NCBI GenBank assembly: GCA_002364755.1
Contig: DEZI01000003.1
Location: 66,852 to 130,851, forward strand
DNA: 64,000 bases
Source: Stenotrophomonas maltophilia
GTDB lineage: Bacteria; Pseudomonadota; Gammaproteobacteria; Xanthomonadales; Xanthomonadaceae
Direction of reading: 5' to 3'
Under the pieces are notes generated by a model, which worked only from the letters and a program-made list of their open reading frames with translations, ran no database searches and was not told the DNA's origin. Within the stretch, counting starts at the first letter, position 1. Every line of letters begins with the position of its first letter. The position numbers and the translations under genes were made by a program. Below, in pieces: positions 35,158 through 44,734 of the stretch.

Positions 35158-36516
35158 TCATCGCGGGACCAGGCCGAGGATGTCGTTGTAGAACGCCAGC
35201 CCCATCAGCCCGGCCAGCAACGCAAGGCCGATGTACTGACCTGCGGCGATGGCACGCTCGCTCAGCGGGCTGCCCTTGACCAACTCGATAAGGTAATACA
35301 GCAGGTGCCCGCCGTCCAAGATGGGAATCGGCAGCAGGTTGATGATGCACAGGCTCAGCGACAGCAGCGCAAGGAACTGCAGGAACCAATCGAGGCCGCG
35401 TTTGGCCGAAACATTGGCCACGCGGGCAATGGTGACCGGGCCGGAAACGTTCTGCAGCGAGGCTTTGCCGGTGACGATGCGGGCCATCATGCCCAGCGAA
35501 TCGGAGGCCAGGCGGCCTGTTTCGCGCACGGCCACGGTCACCGCATCGAGCGGCCCGTACCGCATCAGGGTGTCGTAGGCGGGGCTGAACGCGCCGGAGA
35601 AGCCCACGCCGATCTGCCAGACCGGCTTGCCCTGGCCGTCCTTGCCCGCGCGCGGGGTCACTTCCAGCGCCAGGCGCTCGCCACCGCGCAGCACTTCGAT
35701 CATCCCCGGGCCACCACGGCGGCCCAGTTCCTGGATCTGCGCGCTGACCTGGTCGGCGCCTTCGATGCGCTGGCCGTCGATGGCCACGATCAGGTCACCC
35801 GGCTGCAGCAGGCCGGCCACGGCCGAATCGGCGGTCAGGCTGTCCACCTGCGCCGGCTGCAGCGATGCCTGCCACTGCAGGCCAGCCAGACTCGGCACGC
35901 GGCGTTCATCGAAGCCGGCCGGCAGCTGCGACAGCGGCAGCGTGCGCTTGCGCACCTGCTCGCTGCTGTCCAGCACCTCCAGGGTCACGTCACGCCGGTC
36001 CATCGCCGCCGCGGTCAGGGCCATGCTGGCATCGCCCAGGGTGACCACGTCGCGGTCGTCCACGCGCAGCACGCGGTCGCCGCTGGCCAGGCCGGCGCTG
36101 GCGGCGATGCCGGTGGTACGGCCGATGGTGGCCGAATAATCCTGCTTGCCGATCACGAACATCGCCCACAGCAGCAAGATGCACAGCAGCAGGTTGGCGA
36201 CGGGGCCGGCGGCAACGATCGCGATGCGCTGCCAGACGGTCTTGTGGTTGAAGGCCTGCCCGCGCTCATGCGGGTGCACCTCGACCTCGCGCTCGTCGAG
36301 GAATTTCACGTACCCGCCCAGCGGCAGGGCGGCGATGGCGAACTCGGTGCCGTGCTTGTCGCGGCGCGACCACAGCGGGCGGCCGAAGCCGACCGAGAAG
36401 CGCAGCACCTTCACCCCACAGATGCGGCCCACCGCGTAGTGCCCGAACTCGTGGAAGGTGACCAGCAGCCCGAGGCTGACGATCATCCACCAGACCGATC
36501 CGATGAAGTCAGTCAT
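35158..36516 (-). CDS. rseP: RIP metalloprotease RseP
   Basis: A 452-residue site-2 protease of the inner membrane that releases sigma-E by cutting RseA. Zinc motif HEFGH is in the first helix (LLVTFHEFGHYAVG), two PDZ domains lie in the middle (about 120-300), and the C-terminal ligand motif is in NLLPIPILDGGHLLYY. Length is like E. coli RseP (450). It lies between dxr and bamA, the usual proteobacterial order; both BamA and RseP act in envelope homeostasis. Confidence 0.96.
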   Translation of the reverse strand: MTDFIGSVWWMIVSLGLLVTFHEFGHYAVGRICGVKVLRFSVGFGRPLWSRRDKHGTEFAIAALPLGGYVKFLDEREVEVHPHERGQAFNHKTVWQRIAIVAAGPVANLLLCILLLWAMFVIGKQDYSATIGRTTGIAASAGLASGDRVLRVDDRDVVTLGDASMALTAAAMDRRDVTLEVLDSSEQVRKRTLPLSQLPAGFDERRVPSLAGLQWQASLQPAQVDSLTADSAVAGLLQPGDLIVAIDGQRIEGADQVSAQIQELGRRGGPGMIEVLRGGERLALEVTPRAGKDGQGKPVWQIGVGFSGAFSPAYDTLMRYGPLDAVTVAVRETGRLASDSLGMMARIVTGKASLQNVSGPVTIARVANVSAKRGLDWFLQFLALLSLSLCIINLLPIPILDGGHLLYYLIELVKGSPLSERAIAAGQYIGLALLAGLMGLAFYNDILGLVPR

Positions 36517-36571
36517 GCAGGCTCACGGTGGCGGGCAATGGCAGCGGCGTCATGCGATAGGGGCGTGGCGT

Positions 36572-37762
36572 TCAGGCGGCGTCGATGGCGTTCAGGGTCA
36601 ACTGGCGGGCCCGCTGGTCGGCGGACAACAGGCCGTCCAGTGTATCGGCTGCTTCGGTCGGCAGTGTTGAAAGAGCGTTAGCAACCAGCGCGGGAATGCT
36701 CAGGAAACCGATCCGGCCCTGAAGAAACGCTGAAACAGCCTCTTCATTGGCCGCGTTCAGCACCGCCGGAGCGGTGCCGCCGGCCTGCATCGCCTGCCAG
36801 GCCAAGGCCAGGCACGGGAAGGCCTCGGTGTCAGGGGCTTCGAAATCGAGCCGGCCCTGGGCCAGCAGGTCCAGCCCGGACACGCCCGATTCGATGCGCT
36901 GCGGCCAGCCCAGGCCCACGGCCAGGGTGGTGCGCATGTCCGGCAGGCCCAGCTGGGCGAGGGTCGAGCCGTCGACGAACTCGACCAGCGAATGGACCAG
37001 GCTCTGCGGGTGGACCAGCACCTCGATGCGCTCGCCGGGCACCTTGAACAGGTGGTGCGCCTCGATCACTTCCAGGCCCTTGTTCATCAACGTCGCCGAA
37101 TCGACCGAGATCTTCGGGCCCATGGACCACTTCGGGTGGGCAACGGCCTGGGCCTGGGTCACCTGTTCCAGTTCGGCACGGCTGCGGCCACGGAACGGGC
37201 CGCCCGAGGCGGTCAGCAGGATCCGGCGCACGCCGGCCCCGTCCAGGCTGGCATCGCGCGAGCGCAGGCACTGGAAGATCGCGCTGTGCTCGCTGTCGAT
37301 CGGGATGATCTCGGCGCCGGCACGCTCGGCGGTGCGGGTCAGCAGTTCGCCGGCCAGCACCAGCGATTCCTTGTTGGCCAGCAGGATGCGCTTGCCGGCA
37401 GCAGCGGCGGCCAGGGTCGAGGACAGCCCGGCGGCACCGACGATGGCGGCCACCACGGTGTCGCACGCATCGCTGGCGGCCAGCTGGTCCAGTGCGGCGG
37501 CGCCGGCGTGGGCCTCGGTGGCCAGGCCGGCGTCGCGCAGGCCGTCGCGCAGCTCGGCGTACAGGCTCTCGTCGGCGATGACCGCATGTGCGGGCCGGTG
37601 CTGGCGGCACAGCGCCAGCAGCGCTTGCACCTGGCTTCCGGCGGCGAGCACGGTGGCCTGATAGCGCTGCGGGTGGCGGGCGATCACGTCCAGCGTGGAG
37701 GCGCCAATCGAGCCGGTGGCGCCGAATACGGCGACCCGGCGCAGGTCTGCAACAGCATCCAT
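36572..37762 (-). CDS. dxr: 1-deoxy-D-xylulose 5-phosphate reductoisomerase
   Basis: The 396-residue NADPH enzyme making MEP in isoprenoid synthesis. AVFGATGSIGASTLDVIARH is the nucleotide-binding motif; IPIDSEHSAIFQCL and ILLTASGGPFRG carry substrate and metal ligands; MGPKISVDSATLMNKGLEVI is the flexible-loop block. ATG 37762 begins 2 bases after the cdsA stop, so the frame's longer upstream part (to 38524) is cdsA shadow. Confidence 0.96.
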   Translation of the reverse strand: MDAVADLRRVAVFGATGSIGASTLDVIARHPQRYQATVLAAGSQVQALLALCRQHRPAHAVIADESLYAELRDGLRDAGLATEAHAGAAALDQLAASDACDTVVAAIVGAAGLSSTLAAAAAGKRILLANKESLVLAGELLTRTAERAGAEIIPIDSEHSAIFQCLRSRDASLDGAGVRRILLTASGGPFRGRSRAELEQVTQAQAVAHPKWSMGPKISVDSATLMNKGLEVIEAHHLFKVPGERIEVLVHPQSLVHSLVEFVDGSTLAQLGLPDMRTTLAVGLGWPQRIESGVSGLDLLAQGRLDFEAPDTEAFPCLALAWQAMQAGGTAPAVLNAANEEAVSAFLQGRIGFLSIPALVANALSTLPTEAADTLDGLLSADQRARQLTLNAIDAA

Positions 37763-37764
37763 GG

Positions 37765-38601
37765 TCAGAATCCGAAGATTTCCTTGCCCAGCGCGAACAC
37801 CGGCAGGGCAGCCAGCACACCGTCGACGCGGTCCAGCACGCCGCCGTGGCCAGGAATGAGGTGGCCCGAGTCCTTGGCGCCGGCATGGCGCTTGATCAGG
37901 CTTTCGTACAGGTCGCCCAGCACCGAGGCGAACACGGCCACCACCGAGGTGACCAGCAGGCCCGGCAGGTGCGCGACGTCCACGCCGGCCAGCCAGCCCA
38001 GGCCGACGGCCACGGCAACACCGGCCAGCAGGCCGCCGAACAGGCCTTCCCAGGTCTTGTTGGGACTGATGCGCGGGGCCAGCTTGTGCCTGCCGAAGTG
38101 GCGGCCGGCGAAATAGGCGCCCGAATCGGCGGCCCACACCAGCGCCAGCGCGGCCAGCAGCCACAGGTGGCCGTTGTGGCCGGGCGGATCGCCGCCGGCA
38201 TGGATCAGCACCAGCGAGGCCCAAGCCGGGACGATGGCGAGGGTGCCGGCCAGCAGCTTGAAGATGCGGGCGGGACTGCCCGGCTGCGCGCCGAAGGTGA
38301 AGAAGCGCAGCCAGACCAGGGCGGCCAGCCACCAGGCCACGCCAACCAGGGTCGCCAGCTGGAACAGCACCAGCGAACTGCCATCGGCCCAGACCATCAG
38401 CACCATCAGCAGCAGGTTCAGCACCAGCAGCACGGTACGGGCGAGGGTATCTTCGATGCCGGCCAGCTTCAGCCATTCCCACAGGCCGATCAGGAACACG
38501 GCGGCGGCGGCGGCAGCCAGCCACTGGGTAGGCAGCAGCAGGATCGCGGCAATGGCCACCGGCGCCATGATCAGCGCGGCGAGAACTCGGGTCTTGGTCA
38601 T
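37765..38601 (-). CDS. cdsA: Phosphatidate cytidylyltransferase
   Basis: A 278-residue inner-membrane enzyme that makes CDP-diacylglycerol for phospholipids. About eight helices and the C-terminal family signature around SLIKRHAGAKDSGHLIPGHGGVLDRVDG (positions about 235-262, with KR, KD, PGHGG and DR) are present. It overlaps uppS by 4 bases and is 2 bases from dxr. Confidence 0.95.
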   Translation of the reverse strand: MTKTRVLAALIMAPVAIAAILLLPTQWLAAAAAAVFLIGLWEWLKLAGIEDTLARTVLLVLNLLLMVLMVWADGSSLVLFQLATLVGVAWWLAALVWLRFFTFGAQPGSPARIFKLLAGTLAIVPAWASLVLIHAGGDPPGHNGHLWLLAALALVWAADSGAYFAGRHFGRHKLAPRISPNKTWEGLFGGLLAGVAVAVGLGWLAGVDVAHLPGLLVTSVVAVFASVLGDLYESLIKRHAGAKDSGHLIPGHGGVLDRVDGVLAALPVFALGKEIFGF

Positions 38602-39365
38602 GGGCTGGGCGTCTCGGTGGCCAGGGCGGCGATCTGGGCGCTGGTCAGGCCGAAGCGGCGTTCACGGCTGGCGTAGGCGTCCAGCGCCTGCTGCAGCTGC
38701 CCGGAATCAAAGTCCGGCCACAATGCCTCGGTGAACCACAGCTCGGTATATGCCAGCTGCCACAGCAGGAAGTTGCTGATGCGGGTATCGCCACCGGTGC
38801 GGATGAACAGGTCCGGCGGCGGCAGGTCTGCCAGGGCGACCTGGCGGCCCAGCAGTGATTCGTCGATCTGCTCGGGCAGCAGGCGGCCGGCAGCCACTTC
38901 CGCGGCCAGCGCACGGGCGGCGCGGGCGATGTCCTGGCGGCCACCGTAGCTGGCGGCGATCGACAGGGTCAGCGTGGTATTGTCGGCGGTGCGCTGTTCG
39001 GCCAGCTGCATGCGGCTGACCAGCCCGGCGCCGAAACGCTCGCGTTCGCCGATGAAGCGCACGCGCACGCCACGGCGATGCAGCTCGTCCACTTCACGGT
39101 CGAGGGCGCCGAGGAACAGCTTCATCAGGGCATCGACTTCTTCCTGCGGGCGGCCCCAGTTCTCGCTGGAGAACGCGAACAGGGTCAGCGCCGGAATGCC
39201 CAGTTCAAGGCAACGGTCGATGGTGCGGTTGACCGCGCGCGCGCCGGCACGGTGGCCGATCACGCGCGGGCGGCGGCGCTGCTGTGCCCAGCGCCCGTTG
39301 CCATCCATGATGATGGCGACGTGGCGGGGCAGGGCGGCCGGCAACGGAGGCGGGACTGAAGGCAT
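38598..39365 (-). CDS. uppS: Undecaprenyl diphosphate synthase
   Basis: A 255-residue cis-prenyltransferase making the C55 lipid carrier for peptidoglycan and O-antigen. Signatures are HVAIIMDGNGRWAQQRRRPR with the catalytic Asp, TLFAFSSENWGRP, and the C-terminal DLFIRTGGDTRISNFLLWQ. It begins 5 bases after the frr stop and overlaps cdsA by 4 bases. Confidence 0.96.
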   Translation of the reverse strand: MPSVPPPLPAALPRHVAIIMDGNGRWAQQRRRPRVIGHRAGARAVNRTIDRCLELGIPALTLFAFSSENWGRPQEEVDALMKLFLGALDREVDELHRRGVRVRFIGERERFGAGLVSRMQLAEQRTADNTTLTLSIAASYGGRQDIARAARALAAEVAAGRLLPEQIDESLLGRQVALADLPPPDLFIRTGGDTRISNFLLWQLAYTELWFTEALWPDFDSGQLQQALDAYASRERRFGLTSAQIAALATETPSP

Positions 39366-39370
39366 CGACT

Positions 39371-39925
39371 TCAGACCGACAACAGTTCCTTTTCCTTGTC
39401 GGCGACGACCTTGTCGACGTCCTTGATGCTGCTGTCAGTCAGCTTCTGGATGTCGTCTTCGCCGCGCTTCTTCTCGTCTTCGCTGATCGCCTTGTCCTTG
39501 ACCAGCTTGGCCACTTCCTTGTTGGCGTCCTGGCGGATGTTGCGGATGGCGATCTTGGCGCCTTCGCCTTCCTTCTGCACCTGCTTGGCCAACTCCTTGC
39601 GGCGCTCTTCGGTCGGCGGCGGCATGTTGATGCGGATGGCCGCGCCCAGCGTGTTCGGGGTGAACTCGTGGTTGTACAGGCCCTTCTCGATTTCCTTGAT
39701 CATGCTCTTGTCGAAGGGCGTGACCAGCAGCGAGTGGGCATCGGCGTTGGAGATCGACGCGACCTGGTTCAGCGGGGTGCTGGCGTTGCCGTAGGCATTG
39801 ACCGTGACGCGGTCCAGCAGGGCGGGAGTGGCACGCCCGGTGCGGATCGAGGTGAGGGTGTGCTTCAGAGCGTCGATGCTCTTGGCCATGCGCGTCTGCG
39901 CGTTGTTCTTGATGTCGTTGAGCAT
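39371..39925 (-). CDS. frr: Ribosome recycling factor
   Basis: A 184-residue RRF that splits post-termination ribosomes with EF-G. It shows the three-helix bundle with an inserted beta domain: MAKSIDALKHTLTSIRTGRA, LNQVASISNADAHSLLVTPF and INMPPPTEERRKELAKQVQ. It leads the frr-uppS-cdsA-dxr-rseP-bamA unit, 97 bases after pyrH. Confidence 0.97.
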   Translation of the reverse strand: MLNDIKNNAQTRMAKSIDALKHTLTSIRTGRATPALLDRVTVNAYGNASTPLNQVASISNADAHSLLVTPFDKSMIKEIEKGLYNHEFTPNTLGAAIRINMPPPTEERRKELAKQVQKEGEGAKIAIRNIRQDANKEVAKLVKDKAISEDEKKRGEDDIQKLTDSSIKDVDKVVADKEKELLSV

Positions 39926-40022
39926 CGCCCGGGTCCTGGATGTAACTGGAATCGGGCGATTATAGGCGAATACGGGACGCTGACGGGCCTGGATCGGCCC
40001 GCAGCACGCCTGCCGCTCAGGC

Positions 40023-40751
40023 TCAGGCCGGATCGCGGCCCTGGACCAGGGTGCCGATGTTGGCGCCGCCGAGGATCTTCAGCAGCTCGCCCGGCTGGCC
40101 CATGTCGAACACGCGCATCGGCAGGTCGCTGTCACGGGCCAGGGCGAAGGCCGCGGTATCCATGACTTCCAGGCCGCGGCGGATCACTTCGTCGTAGCTC
40201 AGGCTGTCGAAGCGGACCGCATCGCTGTGCTTGTTCGGGTCCTTGTCGTACACGCCATCGACCTTGGTGGCCTTCAGCAGCAGGTCCGCGCCGATCTCGA
40301 TCGCGCGCAGGGCGGCGCCCGAGTCGGTGGTGAAGAACGGGCTGCCGACGCCGGCGGCGAAGATCACCAGGCGGCCCTTTTCCAGGTGGCGGATGGCGCG
40401 GCGGCGGATGTAGTCCTCGCACACGTCGTTGATCTTGATGGCGCTCATCACGCGGGCCTTGGCGCCGAGCTTCTCCAGCGCGTCCTGCATGGCCAGGGCG
40501 TTGATGACCGTGGCCAGCATGCCCATCTGGTCGCCGGTGACGCGGTCCATGCCGCCTGCGGCCAGGCCGGCGCCGCGGAAGATGTTGCCGCCGCCGATCA
40601 CCAGCGCTACTTCGGCGCCCGCCTGCTGGGCCTCGATCACTTCACGGGCCAGGCGGTTGATGATCTTCGGGTCGATGCCGTAGTCCTCATCTCCCATCAG
40701 CGCCTCCCCGGACAGTTTCAGAAGGATGCGGCGATAGGCGAGCTTGGACAT
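40023..40751 (-). CDS. pyrH: UMP kinase
   Basis: A 242-residue hexameric UMP kinase of the amino-acid kinase fold. It has RILLKLSGEALMGDEDYGID (phosphate loop), VALVIGGGNIFRGAGL and KATKVDGVYDKDP (ATP site). ATG 40751 matches the family N terminus; the extra upstream frame to 40874 is not conserved. It provides UDP/UTP and is often regulated by GTP and UTP. Confidence 0.97.
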   Translation of the reverse strand: MSKLAYRRILLKLSGEALMGDEDYGIDPKIINRLAREVIEAQQAGAEVALVIGGGNIFRGAGLAAGGMDRVTGDQMGMLATVINALAMQDALEKLGAKARVMSAIKINDVCEDYIRRRAIRHLEKGRLVIFAAGVGSPFFTTDSGAALRAIEIGADLLLKATKVDGVYDKDPNKHSDAVRFDSLSYDEVIRRGLEVMDTAAFALARDSDLPMRVFDMGQPGELLKILGGANIGTLVQGRDPA

Positions 40752-40870
40752 ATGGACCTCGTGAGCGTGGAAATCGCGGGGGATTCTACGCGCATGCGGC
40801 GCGCGGCCAAAGCATTTTGTGCACTGCGGCGCAGAAGGCTGCACTGCCCCGTTCAGCCGGGGCAGCGGGT

Positions 40871-42409
40871 TCAACCCAGTTCGGCGCCTGCGGTGGCAGA
40901 CAGCTCATCATGCCCCAGTTCGCCGGGGGAGCGCGCGATGACGCGGTTACGGCCCAGGTTCTTGGAGCGGTACAGCACGTCATCGGCCGCCCGCAGCAGG
41001 TCCTGCACGCCGGCAAAGCGCTCGTAACCACCCTGGGTGGCCACGCCAGCGGAGAAGGTCACGAACAGCGGCCCGCCCTCCAGTTCGACCATCGGGGTGG
41101 AGACGATGCTGGCCAGCACGCGGCGGATCACGTCCAGGGCCACTGCTTCGCTGGTGTTGGGCAGCAGTGCGACGAATTCCTCGCCGCCGAAGCGGGCCAC
41201 GGTGTCGCTGTTGCGCAGCTGGCCCTGCAGCTTGTTGGCGAACACGCGCAGCACCTCGTCACCGGTCAGGTGGCCGTGGGCATCGTTGATCTTCTTGAAA
41301 TCGTCCAGGTCGATGAAGGCCACCGACAGCGGCCAGCCCTGCCGGCCGGCGCGCTGGAACTCCTGGTCGAGCACGGTTTCCAGCTGGCGGCGGTTGAGCA
41401 CGCCGGTGAGGGCGTCGCGGTGGGCCTGGTCGGCCAGGCGCTTTGCCCGCGCCTCGAATTCGTCGGCGCGGCGGCGCGCCTGCTCGGCATCCTGCATTTC
41501 ACGCAGGTTGCGCAGCGTGGTCAGTTCCTGCGCGTGGTCGATCAGCTCGCGCACGCGGGAGGGCGAGCTGAGGCCGGTCTCGAACAGGCTGGCGATGTCC
41601 GGCAGCGCGTCGCTGATGCGCGCCAGCACCTGGTCGAAGCGCGCGCTGTCCAGCTGCAGGCGCTCGTGGACCTCGTGCAGGGCGCGTTCGCGCGCGCCGT
41701 CGGCATCCTCGTCCAGCCAGATGTCGGCAACCGCGCCTGAGAGCTGGACGCAGGCCTGGAAGGTGTTGTCGGTGGCGGGCTCGGACTCGCTCAGGCGGAT
41801 GCTGTCCACCAGGTAGCGCGGCAGGCCCCACTGTTCGGCCACCCAGGCGCCGACGTCGGCGTGGGTGCAGCCCAGTTCCTTGCGCTCGCGGGCGAGCAGG
41901 TCCAGGTTGCCGCCGGCTTCGCGCAGCAGGGGCAGGTAGCGCTCGGATTCAGCCTGGGCCAGGCACAGCACGCCCATGTCCTGCAGCAGGCCGGCCAGCA
42001 TCAGCTCTTCCAGCCGGCGCAGGCCGCGGGCCTGGCCCAGCTGGCTGGCGGCCAGGGCGCTGAGGATGCTGCGCTTCCAGGCGCGCTGGCGCAGGTCGTG
42101 GTCGGCGCCGCTTCCACCAGTCAGGCCCTGGGTGACGGTGAAGCCCAGCGCCAGACTGATGGTGGCGTTGAGGCCGAGCATGGTCAGTGCCTGGCCGAGG
42201 TTCTCGATGCGGCGCCGGCTGGCATACAGCGGCGAGTTGGCGATGCGCAGCATGCGAGCGCTCAGCGCCATGTCGATGGCGATGATGTCGGCGGCGGTGG
42301 CGATGTCCGCTTCCGGGTCCTGGGCCAGTTCGATGATGCGCAGGGCAATACCGGGAGGCGAGGGCAGGTTGCGGCACAGCGCCAGGGCAGCAGTCAGCTC
42401 AGGAGGCAT
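40871..42409 (-). CDS. HDOD-GGDEF diguanylate cyclase
   Basis: A 512-residue cytoplasmic protein with an N-terminal HDOD domain (about 10-210: LPSPPGIALRIIELAQDPEA, ARMLRIANSPLYAS), a linker helix and a C-terminal GGDEF domain (about 330-500). The active site is GGEEF near residue 408, with RNSD upstream as RxxD inhibitory site. HDOD is a catalytically dead HD relative used in signalling. ATG 42409 has AGGAGG complement-side context (GCCTCCT on plus). It lies 119 bases before pyrH on the same strand but is probably a separate unit. Confidence 0.9.
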   Translation of the reverse strand: MPPELTAALALCRNLPSPPGIALRIIELAQDPEADIATAADIIAIDMALSARMLRIANSPLYASRRRIENLGQALTMLGLNATISLALGFTVTQGLTGGSGADHDLRQRAWKRSILSALAASQLGQARGLRRLEELMLAGLLQDMGVLCLAQAESERYLPLLREAGGNLDLLARERKELGCTHADVGAWVAEQWGLPRYLVDSIRLSESEPATDNTFQACVQLSGAVADIWLDEDADGARERALHEVHERLQLDSARFDQVLARISDALPDIASLFETGLSSPSRVRELIDHAQELTTLRNLREMQDAEQARRRADEFEARAKRLADQAHRDALTGVLNRRQLETVLDQEFQRAGRQGWPLSVAFIDLDDFKKINDAHGHLTGDEVLRVFANKLQGQLRNSDTVARFGGEEFVALLPNTSEAVALDVIRRVLASIVSTPMVELEGGPLFVTFSAGVATQGGYERFAGVQDLLRAADDVLYRSKNLGRNRVIARSPGELGHDELSATAGAELG

Positions 42410-42548
42410 GTCGGATCGTTCAATTCCATTAGGACAAGAATACCTAGGGATACATCACAGTCTGCGACTTCTGTTCCTGTTATGCGATTGCGTATTCCCC
42501 TGTGTCGAGTATCGGCTTGAATGGCGGATAACGCAAAGATCCTTGCTC

Positions 42549-42632
42549 TGGATGTGCGCACCAACGGTGCGCACCTACCGGGGAGAGGGGAGTGCGCACC
42601 TACCGGAGAGAGAGTGCAGGCACCCGCGGTGC
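42549..42632 (-). repeat. SMAG palindrome and degenerate neighbours
   Basis: On the minus strand, GTAG + GTGCGCACCGTTGGTGCGCAC (about 42557-42581), followed upstream by a second GTAG with only half a palindrome and a third hairpin. The cluster lies between the HDOD-GGDEF promoter region and the tsf terminator. Confidence 0.65.
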
Positions 42633-42646
42633 ACACCCATGGGCAT

Positions 42647-42676
42647 AAAAAAAAGAGCCGCGGTTTCCCGCGGCTC
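42647..42676 (-). terminator. Rho-independent terminator of rpsB-tsf
   Basis: On the minus strand, GAGCCGCGG-GAAA-CCGCGGCTC is followed by eight T residues, 33 bases past the tsf stop. Confidence 0.92.
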
Positions 42677-42708
42677 CTTCTGGTCGTTTTACAGCCGGTG
42701 GGCTGGAA

Positions 42709-43584
42709 TCAGACCTGCATCGCCTTGGCAACTTCGGCGGCGTAGTCTTCAACCACCTTCTCGATGCCTTCACCGACAACCAGCAGCTGGAAGCCAGCCA
42801 CGTCGGCGCCGGCGGCCTTGACCACCTGCTCGACGGTGGTGTCGCCCAGCACGTAGGTCTGGCCGTACAGGGTCACTTCGCTGACGATCTTGTTGATCTT
42901 GCCGGCGATGATCTTTTCCAGGATGTCGGCCGGCTTGGACTTGTCCTTCTCGGACATCTTGGCCAGTTCGATTTCCTTTTCCTTTTCCACGAACTCGGCC
43001 GGCACATCGGCAGCCTTGTTGTGCGGCGGCTTCAGCGCAGCCACGTGCATGGCCAGGCCACGGGCCAGCTCGACGTCGCCGCCGATCAGGTCAACCAGCA
43101 CGCCGACCTTGCCGTTGGTGTGGACGTAGGCACCGACGTTGCCGGTGGTGTCGACCTTGACCAGGCGACGGATCTGGATGTTTTCACCCAGCTTCTGGAT
43201 CGCGGTGGCACGGGCTTCTTCGACGGTTTCGCCGGAGGCCAGCTTGGCGGTCTTCAGGGCTTCGGCGTCAACGGCGCCCGATGCCAGGGCGGCAGCGGCG
43301 ACGGAATCGACGAAGTTCTTGAAGTTGACGTCGTTGGCAACGAAGTCGGTTTCCGAGTTGATCTCGACCAGCACGGCCTTGCCGCCGTCCTGGGCCAGGC
43401 CCAGACGGCCTTCGGCGGCCACGCGGTCAGCCTTCTTGTCGGCTTTGGCGGCGCCCGACTTGCGCAGGGCTTCAGCAGCGGCGTTGATGTCGCCGCCGGC
43501 TTCGGTCAGCGCCTTCTTGCATTCCATCATGCCGGCGCCGGTGCGCTCGCGCAGTTCCTTGACCAGGGAAGCAGTGATTTCCAC
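42709..43584 (-). CDS. tsf: Elongation factor Ts
   Basis: The 291-residue nucleotide exchange factor for EF-Tu. It has an N-terminal UBA-like domain (LVKELRERTGAGMMECKKAL), the EF-Tu contact motif TDFVA in INSETDFVAND, and the core and C-terminal helices. It is cotranscribed with rpsB, 125 bases upstream, and closed by the terminator at 42647. Confidence 0.97.
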   Translation of the reverse strand: MEITASLVKELRERTGAGMMECKKALTEAGGDINAAAEALRKSGAAKADKKADRVAAEGRLGLAQDGGKAVLVEINSETDFVANDVNFKNFVDSVAAAALASGAVDAEALKTAKLASGETVEEARATAIQKLGENIQIRRLVKVDTTGNVGAYVHTNGKVGVLVDLIGGDVELARGLAMHVAALKPPHNKAADVPAEFVEKEKEIELAKMSEKDKSKPADILEKIIAGKINKIVSEVTLYGQTYVLGDTTVEQVVKAAGADVAGFQLLVVGEGIEKVVEDYAAEVAKAMQV

Positions 43585-43709
43585 GGGATTACCTCACGAA
43601 AGAAAGGGGTTGGGCCGGCATGGTGGCCGGCCCGTGTGACAGTGTCCGGTCGCCGCGCCAGTGGCAGCGGTCAGGACAGGTGGGCGCAGGGCGCCCACCG
43701 GGGCCTGGA
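43585..43709 (-). other. rpsB-tsf intercistronic hairpins
   Basis: Two hairpins lie in the spacer: GGGCCGGC/GCCGGCCC (about 43612-43634) and GTGGGCGC/GCGCCCAC (about 43681-43699). Neither has a T tract, so they are candidates for partial attenuation, processing or REP-like protection rather than termination. Confidence 0.45.
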
Positions 43710-44516
43710 TCAGGCCTGGGCTTCGCCCTTGTCAGCAGCAGCCTTCTTGGCCGGTGCGCGACGGGCCGGCTTGCCTTCTTCGGCAGCAGCGGCGTCGGCG
43801 AACTCTTCTTCACGCACCGAAGCAGCGTGCGGAGCAGCAGCCTTGCCTTCCAGCACGGCGTCGGCAGCGGCGCGGGCGTACAGCTGCACAGCGCGGATGG
43901 CGTCGTCGTTGCCCGGGATCGCGTAGTCGACCAGTTCCGGGTTGTAGTTGGTGTCGACCACGGCGATGACCGGGATGCCCAGCTTCTTGGCTTCCTTGAT
44001 CGCGATGTCTTCGTGGCCGATGTCGATCACGAAGATGGCGTCCGGCAGACGGTTCATGTCCTTGATGCCGCCCAGCGAGGCTTCCAGCTTGTCGCGCTCG
44101 CGACGCAGGCCCAGCACTTCGTGCTTGACCAGCTTCTCGAAGGTGCCGTCGGATTCACCGGCTTCCAGTTCCTTCAGGCGGGCAACCGACTGCTTGACGG
44201 TACGGAAGTTGGTCAGGGTGCCGCCCAGCCAACGCTGGTTCATGAACGGCATGCCGCAACGCTCGGCTTCTTCACGGATGGTTTCGCGGGCGCTGCGCTT
44301 GGTGCCCAGGAACAGGACGGTGCCGCGCTTCTGGGCAACCGACGAGATGAAGTTCATCGCGTCGTTGAACAGCGGGACGGTCTTTTCCAGGTTGATGATG
44401 TGGATCTTGCCGCGGGCGCCGAAGATGTACGGAGCCATCTTGGGGTTCCAGTAGCGGGTCTGGTGGCCGAAGTGGACGCCGGCTTCCAGCATCTGACGCA
44501 TGGTGACCTGGGGCAT
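43710..44516 (-). CDS. rpsB: 30S ribosomal protein S2
   Basis: A 268-residue S2 protein beginning MPQVTMRQMLEAGVHFGHQT, with GARGKIHIINLEKTV, FLGTKRSARE and DIGHEDIAIKEAKKLGIPVI blocks. The C terminus has a Lys/Ala/Glu-rich tail (EEGKPARRAPAKKAAADKGE) beyond the E. coli end. ATG 44516 follows AGGAG (GTCAGGAGTATTGCA). The gene has a long leader from the promoter at 44735. Confidence 0.97.
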   Translation of the reverse strand: MPQVTMRQMLEAGVHFGHQTRYWNPKMAPYIFGARGKIHIINLEKTVPLFNDAMNFISSVAQKRGTVLFLGTKRSARETIREEAERCGMPFMNQRWLGGTLTNFRTVKQSVARLKELEAGESDGTFEKLVKHEVLGLRRERDKLEASLGGIKDMNRLPDAIFVIDIGHEDIAIKEAKKLGIPVIAVVDTNYNPELVDYAIPGNDDAIRAVQLYARAAADAVLEGKAAAPHAASVREEEFADAAAAEEGKPARRAPAKKAAADKGEAQA

Positions 44517-44730
44517 TGCAATACTCCTGACGGGGAACCGGCGATTCCGCCCGCGGGATAGGTATGCGGGACGCGTGGAAGCGCTGATGGTTCCGGGGTT
44601 GGGCTTCCCTGTTGCCTCCGTGGCCGAACTCCTTGCGGAGCACCCCGGCACGGATGGGGGCAACAAGTGTGGATTCGCCGATGACGTACGGCGTGGACGG
44701 TGTTCCGCGCACAGGGCGGCAGGACATCCC
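44517..44730 (-). promoter_or_regulatory. rpsB 5' leader (about 210 nt)
   Basis: From the predicted start of transcription near 44728 to the rpsB ATG there is no convincing gene. On the minus strand it can form hairpins such as CTCCGCAAGGAG and CCGGGGTGCTCC-type stems. Autoregulation by S2 through the rpsB leader is known in E. coli and gammaproteobacteria; whether this leader has the same fold needs covariance comparison. Confidence 0.4.
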
Positions 44731-44734
44731 GGCG

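Noticed and set aside
35084..35161. Upstream ATG (35161) as the bamA start
   Set aside because: It overlaps the rseP stop neatly, but the signal peptide begins at 35083; the 26-codon extension would bury it. Kept only as an alternative.
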